Shown piece by piece: positions 11,720-64,000 of a stretch of DNA of 64,000 nucleotides. The DNA comes from Distichodus sexfasciatus (lineage: Eukaryota; Chordata; Actinopteri; Characiformes; Distichodontidae), in contig JAVGVS010000040.1 in NCBI GenBank assembly GCA_032718565.1, positions 2,922,027 to 2,986,026 of the forward strand, read 5' to 3'. The translations under genes were made by a program, and so were the position numbers. Below the pieces are notes generated by a model that was not told the DNA's origin, searched no databases, and saw only the letters and a program-made list of their open reading frames with translations. Within the stretch, counting starts at the first letter, position 1. The number at the start of each line of letters is the position of its first letter.

Positions 11720-13081
11720 ACCTTTTTTTATATGAACATGGTTCTCCCAGCTCTGTTTTTCAGTTTTTCGGGAGCGTGATGAAGGACTTGTTGCCCACGT
11801 TTCTCACATGTTGCCTGCAGCAAAGCCGAGTAATTTACCAGACAAAACTAGACAGCTAAACCGAACTGGCTCTTTTGGTATGAAAGCCAGAGTTGAACTC
11901 TCTAGCCAGAGCTGTTTGTTTTTCTGTCTGAAATTGCATCTGATCCGTCCGGTCGATGCCAAAATACCACCAGGATCGCAGACACCACTGTCCCCCACCC
12001 ATTCAGATCTCCCCTGACCCACGCGAACCTGTGTTCGCCTCAAATCCTCGCCTTCTTTGATTCCGCTTATTAGCACAGATGACTGACACCACCACAGTCA
12101 TCAGTTCCTGCTCGCGTTCATGTGACATTGCGTTCCTTTCCCCGTCATTTAACATGACAAAGCACAATAGATTTAAAATCTATAGATTTAGCAATGTAGT
12201 GTTACATAAAGTAAAGCTATTTCTGGCCATGGTTTCTTCTCCGGCTCCATCTCGCAGCTGCCAAGAGTGCAATGTAACGCAATGAGCATTCATCTCACAA
12301 GCACAGGGTAACGGCTGGTGGTGGTCTATGCTCGCTTCTAGTCCAAGAGGTCAGGCTTGCATCCTACTTCCAACACTACCACCACTGTTTCCCTGAGCGA
12401 CCCTTAACCCCAAGTTGCTCCAGGGAAAAAAACTGTTCCTGAAATTAGGAGATGGAAGTTGTTCGGGGTAAGAGCGTCCACTAACGAATCCTCCCAGACT
12501 TTTGCTTGGCATGTTTTTGGGTTTGGATTATGAGATTATTTGCTTGGTTTTGGACCCCCCTCATTTAACCTGATTTACTTCAACTGGTTTCTGTTAAGCT
12601 CTGGTTGCTCGTTGGTTGATTATTCTGTTCCTTGTTTTGCGCTGATTATTTATAGCCCTGTTTTTGTCAGTTTACCTCAGGTGCAATTGTTATGTATTGA
12701 TTCTAGCGTGCGCCAGTTAGTTTATTTCACGATTAAGAGTGTATCTGAGTTGATTTCATCGACATCGTACGCCTCTTGTTTGGAAAAACCTGTATAATGA
12801 GCTACGCGTTCTTCACATTAGCCTCTCTCACACACATTAGTCTGTCAGATGCCACTTCTACCAATTCAACACCAATGAGAAATCGCTGTTACTTAAAAAT
12901 AGCCATCTTTTTTAAAGAAAGCATTTCTTCCTTTTGTGATGCTGTAACAAAAATATTCGCTTATGATAAGCTACTGAAAAAAAAAGTTGTTTGTAGCTTC
13001 GTTTCTTAGCTCGATAGTTAGCTAACCCCCAACACTGGTGAAGACACCTGATCTAAAAACACATCTGTTTATCTGTTACAG
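11720..13081. other. noncoding DNA before exon 1
   Basis: Contains a SINE family 2 relic (about 12330-12490). A segment at about 12240-12290 (CTCCATCTCGCAGCTGCC) recurs at about 53650-53690. No upstream baiap3 exon was recognised. Confidence 0.35.
12330..12490 (+). mobile_element. SINE family 2 relic
   Basis: Shows CCTGAGCGACCCTTAACCCC and GTAAGAGCGTCCACTAA, matching the body and tail of the better copy at 62669-62849. Diverged. Confidence 0.5.
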
Positions 13082-56295
<43,214 letters not shown>

Positions 56296-56861
56296 TTTAC
56301 ACCCCGGTACTGCGGTGGCCGAGAGAGAACAAATTAAAACGTGCTGCAAAGCGACAAAACACGTTAATCAAGACGATAACACACGTGTAAACACACTGCA
56401 AATATGAAGACACTACACAAATTGTCTCATCAAATTGACAACACATGCACCACATTTTACAAACACGCTGCAAATACGCAAAGTGCATGCAACTTCACAA
56501 ACACTGCAAACACACGCAACACGACACGAAGCAAGCGTGACACAACACAACGTGTTTCCAGGAGACTTATTTTCCGGAGGTCACATGCTTTTGGAGAACA
56601 TGAATTCCTGCACATATAACTACATAGGATTAAACTACGGCAATCGTTTCTCTCTCAAATATACATTGTCACTCACTGGTTTCCACCACTTTAGTGCCAT
56701 ACGCTCGAAAAGCACGAGACCTCTGGAAGCACTTGCGTTGTGTTGTGTTACATATCCATTTTGTTTCACTCCTCTGTCGTGCCACATTTCCATTGTGTCA
56801 CATTTCCTTTGTGTTGTGTCACATTTCCGTTGTCACATTCTGCTGGATTTTGTTACATTTT

Positions 56862-57600
56862 CAAGATTCAAGATTCAAGATTCTTTATTTGTCATGTGCA
56901 AATTATACAGGTACAACATGCAGTGAAATGTACCCTGATCCGCTCTTCTGACCGTGCAATTTAGGCAGAAATTAAAAATAAAATAGAGATACAAATAGAC
57001 TTAAAAATAAGGAGATAAACGGAAAGAAAGATAAAAAAATAAAATAAACTATTTCTTATATTACAATAAAGCTACGTATGTGCAAAATCATGGAGTATAA
57101 TTCAGACCCAAGTGCCGGGTACAGGTGTATCTGCATGTACAGTATGTACGAATAAAAATATGTACTGAAGTTTACCCTGTCTTTATTCTAAAGACAGATA
57201 ACAGGTGCAGTGAGACTGTTTTTAAAGTGCCGAGTGCAGCTGCACAGCAGTGAACAGTGTAGCATTGTAGGAGCATGTAATATTTTGGACAGTGAAATGA
57301 TCATAACAATATGGGGTTTGAGAGACAGTATGGAATGGCAAAATTAAGACTTTTTAGAAAAAAAAGGCATGTCCTGGTTTAGAAAACGGATGACCTGAGG
57401 ATAGAAACTCCTCCTGAGTCTCTCTGTTTTGGTGCGGAACCTTCTGCCTGATTGCAGAAGATCAAATAGTCCATTGCCGGGATGAGACGAGTCCTTTACA
57501 ATCCTAATTGCCCTGGTCCTACATCTCTTGGCGTAAATGTCCTGCAGGGAAGGGAGAGCTGACGTACAGCAACAATTTCCATTGTTCTGTGTCACATTTT
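56862..57600 (-). mobile_element. LINE 3' end, minus orientation
   Basis: On the minus strand the order is ORF end (57595-57344), 3' UTR, then a tail with ATAAAGAATCTTGAATCTTG, i.e. TTGAATC tandem units, at about 56862-56890. This is the 3' end of a 5'-truncated non-LTR element. Confidence 0.8.
57344..57595 (-). pseudogene. LINE reverse-transcriptase ORF, C-terminal fragment
   Basis: Reads LPSLQDIYAKRCRTRAIRIV, then HPGNGLFDLLQSGRRFR and RRSFYPQVIRFLN. The HP...LF.LLPSGRR...KT.R.RRSF.P.AI..LN pattern is the C-terminal signature of L2/CR1/jockey-type LINE proteins. The upstream RT domain is missing. Confidence 0.8.
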
Positions 57601-57697
57601 TGTTGTCACATTTCCGATGTCACATTCTGCATTTCAATTGTGTCACATTTCCATTGTGTTGTGTCACATTTCCGTTGTGTTGTGTCACACTTACGTT

Positions 57698-58030
57698 CAG
57701 TGCTGGGAGTAACACAATCACAGTAGTGTATTATTTTTTGCTGTAACGCAGTAAGACTTTGTTAATATATTTATAGTCTACAGTCATTATGCTGCACCAC
57801 ATCGCCCTCCACTGGGTGTAGAATGAACTGCAGTAAACTACATTTTAGCCGATGCCAAGTCCTGCTTCTGCAGTTATTATGGTGAAAGTAACACAAAAGT
57901 AATGCAGTAGTCGTATAACACATTACAATTCAGAGACAGTAATACTGTAATGTAACGAAATACTTTAAAATAACAGTAACTAGTAATTTATAATCTGTTA
58001 CAGTTTGGAAGTAACTTGTTGAACACAGCA
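57698..58030. mobile_element. hAT-like MITE (GGGAGTAAC type)
   Basis: Starts CAGTGCTGGGAGTAACAC and ends GAAGTAACTTGTTGAACACA, with many TAATGTAAC-type words between. The ends are diverged and the target duplication was not resolved. Confidence 0.5.
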
Positions 58031-58980
58031 GGTTTGTGTTTGTGAAGTTGCATGTGTTTTGCTTATTTGCTGAGTGACTATGAATGTGTTGTCATTTTGA
58101 TGAGTGTTTTTAATTTTTTTTTAGCATCTTCACATTTGCCGTGTGTTTGCACGTAAGTTATGGGCTGGGTTAATATGTTTCGTTGCTTTGCGGTGCGTTT
58201 TTAAAGTTTGAGTCGCACTGCGCTCTCTCGGCCACGTCGTTTGCAACTCTGTGCTTTTCTACCTGTTGTACGATGTTTGTTATTTAAAAAGGAAACTCTT
58301 TTCAATGTGTATTTTTAACTGTTGTCCTGAAGAGAAAATATTGTGCTATAAGAAGACGTTTAAAGATGAGTATTTTGTCGATGTTCAGCACTTGCCATGC
58401 TGTGTTTTAATGTTTTTTCCAGCTCACCAAAAGGAGCTTAATTACAGTATATATGAACTGAACTATAGTATATTTTAGTATGTTTAGTTGGCTCTCTGTT
58501 AAACTCTATTTGTAAAGTAATCCGAGACAGCGGTTTTGTGTCACTTTACCAGATCTCTAACGCTGGGGATGTTTACATTCTTAAACTAAAAAAGGCAAAT
58601 TTCGTAGAGTTTCTGTACCACACTGACGTTTTTGCCACTGTAGCAACGAGGAGGAGCAGCAGTTTGTAAAAGTCAAAAATCTGAGTTTATTCTCTTGTGT
58701 TGACGGATTGACGCCAGCTTTGCGACGAGACGATTTGCCCTCCGCTTTGGTACCTCTTCTATCTGAAAGTGTGAACGTTCAGCGTCTGTTGTTGACTCCC
58801 ACCGGAGCGTGTTGAAGTTTCTGTAGCGTTCGTGTGAGAACTCGTGTCCTTCCTACAGAATCTGCCTTTATGCTTAAGTGGCTCTTCAACTTAATGGGTT
58901 TGGTGTTCAGTTGAATCTCACGTTTATTTGTTCCCTGAAAAATACAGACGTCACTAAAAGAAGCAGAGCAGTGCTCAGAG
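58031..58980. other. downstream DNA with no recognised gene
   Basis: No exon, RNA gene or repeat was recognised. It could include baiap3 3' UTR or intergenic sequence. Confidence 0.3.
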
Positions 58981-58983
58981 AAA

Positions 58984-59735
58984 CACATGGAGAGGAAGAC
59001 AGAAACAGAGAGAGAGAGTGGGGGAAGAGTTAGAGATACAGAGAGAGAGAGAGAGAGAGAGGAAAAGACAGAAAGGGGAACAGAGGGAAGAGTGACAGAA
59101 AGAAAGAAAGAACGACAGAGAGGGGAAATGGAGAAAGAAAGAAACAAAGATGGAAGAGAGAGAGGGAGAGAAGCATATAGAGACAGAAAGAAAAACAGGC
59201 AGAGGAGGTGAGAGAAAGAGAGAAATTGAGAAAGAGAACAAAAGAAAAAAGAAAATTTGAGAAAATAAGAAAACAGAGAGGAATGGTGAAAGAAAGAAAG
59301 AAACAAACAAAAGAGAGAAATGGAGAAAGAAACTTAGAAAGAAAGAACAGAGAGAGAAATGGAGAAAGAAAAAGAAGAGAGAAAAAGACAGAGGGGAAGA
59401 GTTAAGCGAAAAAGAAAGAGGAGAGATGAAGGAAGGGAAGGCGTGAGAAAGAGTGCCAGAGAAAGAGAGAGAGAAATGGAGGAAGAGAACGAGAGAGAGA
59501 GAGAAAGAAAGACAAAAACAGAGAGGGGGATATAGACAGAGAGAGAGAGGAGAGAACGACAGAGAGACAAAAAAGGGAGAGAGAGATATGGGGAGAAGGT
59601 TGAGACAGAGAGAGAAACACGGAGAGGTGGAGAGAGGGAGAAACAGAGTAGGAGAAAGACGACAGACAAAAAGGGAGAGTGATACGAAGAGATAAAGATG
59701 GAGAGAAGGTTGAAAGAGAGGGAGAAGGTTGATGT
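58984..59735. repeat. 750-bp purine-rich GA/GAAA tract
   Basis: The plus strand is almost entirely A/G, with GAGAGA and GAAAGA words. The long Arg/Glu/Lys and Ser/Leu/Phe open frames are compositional. Confidence 0.85.
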
Positions 59736-60304
59736 TTTACAAGTGTTTGAAGTGTTCTGCTGTCTTGATGTGAAACACGTGGACGTCTCTGGAATACTGT
59801 GATTATGTTTTGAAGGAAACTGGCGGAATGAGCCGAGCTGTAATTAAATACGCACTGAAACCGTGTTCCACCTTCACCTTCCTCGCTTGTTGTTTCTGAA
59901 GGAGTTCTCTGCAGCGGCTCACGAGCAGCTCACTCTTTTCACCACAAGGCCCATTATCATCCACCGCTTCATCATTTATTAATGAAGGACATCAAACGAA
60001 GCCACTCTCGTTCCCCTCACACTTGCACACCTGAGACGCAGCTTTGCATTTTCACACAAAGACACAAACTCCTTGTTTTTGCAGTCGCTGCTACAGAACC
60101 CCGACGCCACCTGAAGAGGCCAGTGAGAAAAAACTCGGAAACATTGAGTTCCACATGAGCACTAGATGTGTTTTTTGCAGGAGAAACATTATTTTAGGTG
60201 TCACTGGATTGTAACTTTTAATTTTGTGACTCCAGTGATTGAAACAGCACTAGGTTTGCCATGTCCACACATGTTTTTGCCCGCTTATGACGCGTCATTT
60301 CTAA

Positions 60305-61630
60305 GGGCCTGTTCACACGTACGCAGATATTTTTCTAAACGCGTATTTTTTAATATGTTTGGGTCTTTCGTGTCAGCCACCTCAAATGCATATATTTTAA
60401 AAACGCCCTCCAAAGTGAAGATTTTTCAAAACGCTGGATTCTGTGGATACATACAAACAAGTCAAACGCAGTTTCCTTAAAACGATGACGTCAGGGTCGT
60501 CACTAGGATTGAAAGATAGGTGAGTTTAGCCTCTAAGGGTGTGGTTAGGATCAGGGTTAGGGTTAGGGGCTAGACGCGTGCCTAAATGTGACTCTCCACG
60601 GCAAAACCAGTCGCTTGTCGCACATTTTCAAAATTGAGTCATTATTTCATGAAAGGGCATAAATTAAGCTTCAAAACGATACCTATATGGAATGAATGGG
60701 ACGACATATGACTGAGATATCAACATTCAAAGGAGTCGGGTTTCTCCTGTCACGCCAAGTGAGAAACGGAGAAATCTGCCTTTGAAGTTGACTATCGCCG
60801 TAGCACTCACAGACGCTTGGTGCGGTCGCGGCTACGTTTGCATTTACGGTAGCCTACGCTGCATTCACAGCCACACGGATAGCCTACCTGCGTTAGGTTA
60901 ACTGAACTCGGGAGACGAAGATGGATTCCGGATAAATATCTTCACGCTAGTCAACCAGTGGATTTAGCGTAAATATTGAAGTAGAGCGGTCAAAACACAA
61001 ACTTTTAACATTCTGCTGGAATTGAATTCCTCACCTCAAGAAAGTCAGGTTTTTAGGATGGAAAGGGTAAGTTTTTCAGCCAAATTTATTCACAACAGTA
61101 CAGTATAGACCTTCCACTGTTTCAAAACACTAAAAGCAAAAATTCCAAAATTTTACCCCACGCAGCATAAACGCTCGTTTTTCTCAGAAACCTCCGTTGC
61201 GACAAGCGACTGGTTTTGCCGTGGAGGGTCACAAATGTTTTCATTGCACCTATATAGGCTTAATCAGCAATGACATGCAGCTTCCGCCTGGGTCCATACG
61301 CCCACCAACTGCCTAGTATCCGTAATGGCAAACAGAACGATAATTTTAATCAGATAATAATAGGTCTATTATTATTTATTTCCAATCCTTTTCCTGCTGC
61401 TTTGTGTTACGTTTACGCCAGCACTAATTTCTTATATGAACAATAAAAATAAAAATCACTGATAATTATAGAGGGGGTTGACAACTTTTTAGGGTGGCTA
61501 AAACCCCTCTAAAATTGACCTAACGACATCCATGGATGAGGTATTTAGTTCTATGGTCGCCCTGCCTTAAATACCTTAAATTTTTTATACATGCGTTTAT
61601 AAAAATATCCGCATACGCGTAAACAGGCCC
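60305..61630. mobile_element. Harbinger-like MITE, TAA duplication, with a nested TIR element
   Basis: Ends GGGCCTGTTCACACGTACGC and GCGTAAACAGGCCC, with TAA at 60302-60304 and 61631-61633. AAATATTTTT/AAAAATATCC pairs inside the arms. The 645-bp TIR element (60588-61232) is inserted in it. Related ends occur near 7645-7760. Confidence 0.7.
60588..61232. mobile_element. unclassified TIR element, copy B (645 bp)
   Basis: Left GTGACTCTCCACGGCAAAAC and right GTTTTGCCGTGGAGGGTCAC are inverted; both continue into CAGTCGCTTGTCGCA or its complement. AAAT flanks both sides (60584-60587 and 61233-61236). The orientation is opposite to copy A. No ORF. Confidence 0.85.
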
Positions 61631-61669
61631 TAAATGGCATTTAATCCTGAGCTCTGGAAATCGTCTAGC

Positions 61670-62030
61670 GCTCATGTGAAACCTCTTGTCCTCTTACGAT
61701 CCATCTCATGCACACATAAAAACATCTCCTGCACATGCAAAAACCTGTCAGACCCACAAAAATATCTTGTGCTCACCCAAAAACATCTTTTAGTGAACCT
61801 GAACATCCTGACAAGAGGTCTTCACATGCCTTAAAAAGAAATTATGAGCACTTGAAAATATCCTCACATCTTGTGCACCTGCAAAAAACATCTGCACACA
61901 AAAACATCTCATGAGCATGCAAAAGTGTTTTCGTGTGTTTAGTAGATGCTATATCTGAGATATACATGATGAAAACATCTTGTGCTCACGTGACACTTTC
62001 TCGTGCACGTATAAACATATAAAACACAAA
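61670..62030. repeat. degenerate tandem repeat (AAAAACATCTC/TGCACA type)
   Basis: Many copies of ATAAAAACATCT(C/T) with GTGCTCAC or CATGCACA spacers. The words are the complement of the 47560-47760 array (GCATGAGCAC...TTTTTG). Similar words recur at 63935-63990. Confidence 0.7.
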
Positions 62031-62415
62031 CATGTACCGTAGCATTTCTTTATTTTTCTCACGGGTCCCGTACGTTTCCGCGCGCTGCTTCACCTCTACG
62101 CCTCATCCTTGTTTTTAATTTATTTGACCTGAGCACGATTACTTGCCTCCCACAGAGTGAATTCAGACAGCAGCGAAGCCCACATCCGCAACAAGCCGCG
62201 TGACGCTCCGGCTCTTCCGCGCTTTACCTTCCCAAGCTGTACTTGAAGCTGTCGACACGCTTCCGTGTCCCATGTGACTTGACTAATGGTGTATTGTGTG
62301 TGCGCATGTGTGCGTGCATGTGTGTGTACGTGCGCAGTGAATTCAATAAAGAAAACTACAAAACCACCGCACGGTTCGCTGGTGAAAAATCTGCTTGAAA
62401 ACCTCTTTTATTTGC

Positions 62416-62566
62416 AGGGGGTCAGTAGCTTGGTGTGTGGAGCAGGTGCAGACGCAGAACGACCTCCTCCACCAGACTGGACGCTTGGACGCTTCACCAA
62501 ACTTGCGGTCGAACCCTGACAAAATTAAGGGTCTGATGGAACCAGCTGAGGCCTTTTCTCCACTTT
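62416..62566 (+). other. possible terminal exon, unidentified
   Basis: After an acceptor-like TTTATTTGCAG, a frame runs about 49 codons to a TAG, including SVAWCVEQVQTQNDLLHQTG. It could be the last exon of another gene, but no partner exon was identified and it may be chance. Confidence 0.15.
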
Positions 62567-62668
62567 AGGTTCTTAATCCAACACATGCTGCCTCAGACAT
62601 AATGGATACGTGGTTAAGGGTTTGGATTTGTAGTGTTCTCTACCCTTCAGGTGTGGGTTCAAACCTGG

Positions 62669-62849
62669 GGGTGGTGCTGGTCTAGTGGTTAGGATACTCA
62701 CCTCTGGACCAAGTGGTCGTGAGTTTAAATCCTACCTCCGGCACTACCATAGATGGGTCCCTGAGCGAGACCCTTAACCCCAAGAGACGTAAAGAATTAG
62801 GAAATGTTAGCTGTTCTAGATAAGAGCACACGCTAAATTCTGTAAATGT
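62669..62849 (+). mobile_element. SINE family 2, forward, best copy
   Basis: tRNA-like head GTGGTGCTGGTCTAGTGGTT (A-box-like), GTCGTGAGTTTAAATCC (B-box-like), body TCCCTGAGCGAGACCCTTAA and tail GATAAGAGCACACGCTAAAT. It ends CTGTAAATGTC, a LINE-derived-type 3' tail. Confidence 0.75.
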
Positions 62850-62984
62850 CAATCTCACTAACAGTACTTCTTAAATGATGGAGAGGGTGATCAAGTAGGA
62901 TACACACTGGCATCAAAACCATGTAAACCAAGACCAAGACCAGAGTATGTCGAGACTGAGACTCATCGCTAGCATTATGAAATG

Positions 62985-63300
62985 GGAAAAAAAATATGTT
63001 CTGATCAATTGAAAATGAAGAAATTCTAAATTTTGGGGTAATTTTAAACTGATTTGGACTCATTTTAGGCTATAAAAGGAGCTGCATTTGGTCTTTCTGG
63101 AAGAGAACTATATTTTTGTGCATGACGGCGTTCCACATGAGAGTCGCGAGCGCTAATGCATGTTTACATCGCGAATAGTGTAATTAATGCCTGTTTACGC
63201 AAGTACTTCAGTTTATGCATGAAATAATTTCACATACAGAGGAATGAATATAATGTGCGGTAAGTTGAAAGTCTTGTGATTCTGACGGTATGTGTGTGGT
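62985..63300. repeat. palindromic family A core fragment
   Basis: TTTGGACTCATTTTAGGCTA, GGAAGAGAACTATATTTTTG and TTCCACATGAGAGTCGCGAG match the cores at 42780-43130 and 35100-35170. Confidence 0.5.
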
Positions 63301-63539
63301 TTCTGTAAGTTAAAGGGATTCTGGGTTATTAAAACTAATTAATAAACAACGCAAAATGCCTGCGTCGGTCTCAAAGAGTTTTAATAGTAATATTCTCAGA
63401 GTTGTGTTCTCGGCTGGTCTCCAAATAAAATCCCGAGTCCTCTTTGCTTGAGTCCATGACAAGAACGAGTACAAATATGGCCGAGTCCGAGACAAGACCA
63501 AGACTTTTAGAAACTGGTCTCGAGAACTGTCTCCCAACA

Positions 63540-63625
63540 CTAATACTCACCTCAAGAGGTCATGGGTTCGAATCCTACCTCCAGCTTCAAAAACATAGGC
63601 CCCTGAGCAAGACTTAAATTCAATA
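63540..63625 (+). repeat. SINE family 2 fragment
   Basis: AATACTCACCTCAAGAGGTC, CATGGGTTCGAATCCTACCT and CCCTGAGCAAGACTTAA follow the family order. The tail is missing. Confidence 0.5.
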
Positions 63626-63759
63626 AATAACTTCTAATAGCATTAGAATGTAAAATTTTGATTACATCTATTAACATAATCTGTTGTGGACATTTCTAGA
63701 AGATGACATTTTTAGTCTTCTTTAGATTTTGTAGACAATATGAATTCTTCCTGGTACAC

Positions 63760-63870
63760 ACACACTCTTCCCTCTCTTTGTGAGGTGATTTATAGATATT
63801 ATAATGACTAGATATATAATTATCCAGCTATGTCTCACTCTAACCCTAACCTTAACCTTAAATAAGCAAT
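63760..63870. repeat. third copy (partial) of the CCTAAC-containing dispersed repeat
   Basis: TTTGTGAGGTGATTTATAGA, AATGACTAGATATATAATTA and CTAACCCTAACCTTAACCTT follow the order of 7980-8065. Confidence 0.5.
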
Positions 63871-64000
63871 AAGCTCCAGATTTTAATCATTTAATAATTC
63901 TTTAATTTCTTTAGACCTTATCAGGAGTAACCACAGCAACAAGTGATGAGCAGGATAACATCTCATGAGCAGGAGAAAACATCTTGCGCAGTAGAGGTGT

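Noticed and set aside
58779..59306. 175-codon Ser/Leu/Phe-rich minus frame
   Set aside because: It is the complement of the GA-rich tract at 58984-59735.

Overview
The window looks like a teleost fish genome. The evidence is one large intron-rich vertebrate gene buried in fish-type interspersed repeats: a BEL/Pao LTR element, mariner and Tc1 copies, hAT-like and Harbinger-like MITEs, two tRNA-derived SINE families, a LINE 3' end and long microsatellites. No prokaryotic-style gene, CRISPR array or rRNA/tRNA gene was seen.

The gene is a plus-strand orthologue of BAIAP3 (BAI1-associated protein 3, Munc13 family). I placed 32 exons from 13082 to 56295. Their splice sites and phases agree, apart from three breaks listed below. 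They encode an N-terminal region, a C2A domain (exons 5-10), the MUN/MHD region (exons 11-28) and a C2B domain (exons 29-31), ending at a TGA at 56293-56295. The exons sum to about 3.39 kb, roughly 1,128 codons, so only some tens of N-terminal residues are missing. The first coding exon(s) were not found in bases 1-13081 and may lie upstream of the window. The breaks fall in exons 3, 5 and 6: two net +1 frame changes and a missing GT donor. Everything from exon 7 onward is intact. One intron (after exon 20) uses a GC-AG splice pair.

Layout: 1-13081 is upstream or first-intron DNA with MITEs, a purine tract (9.3-10.75 kb), a CATC minisatellite (11.0-11.7 kb) and one unidentified minus-strand open frame (about 0.70-0.95 kb). 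13.1-18.7 kb holds exons 1-4 with hAT-like elements and an (AT)n tract. The intron at 18.7-29.1 kb holds a complete but broken BEL/Pao element with two LTRs and a 6-bp target duplication. 29.1-35.8 kb holds exons 5-14. The intron at 35.8-40.3 kb is a repeat nest with a Tc1 remnant. 40.3-50.6 kb holds exons 15-28 with a 1,281-bp mariner in intron 27. 50.6-56.3 kb holds exons 29-32. 56.3-64.0 kb is downstream DNA with a minus-strand LINE 3' end, a GA-rich tract, a nested Harbinger-like/TIR element and SINEs.

I found no clearly new functional system. The least familiar item is a pair of inverted-orientation TIR elements (790 and 645 bp) flanked by 4-bp ATTT/AAAT duplications. The item most relevant to gene annotation is the cluster of three breaks in the baiap3 N-terminal/C2A exons.
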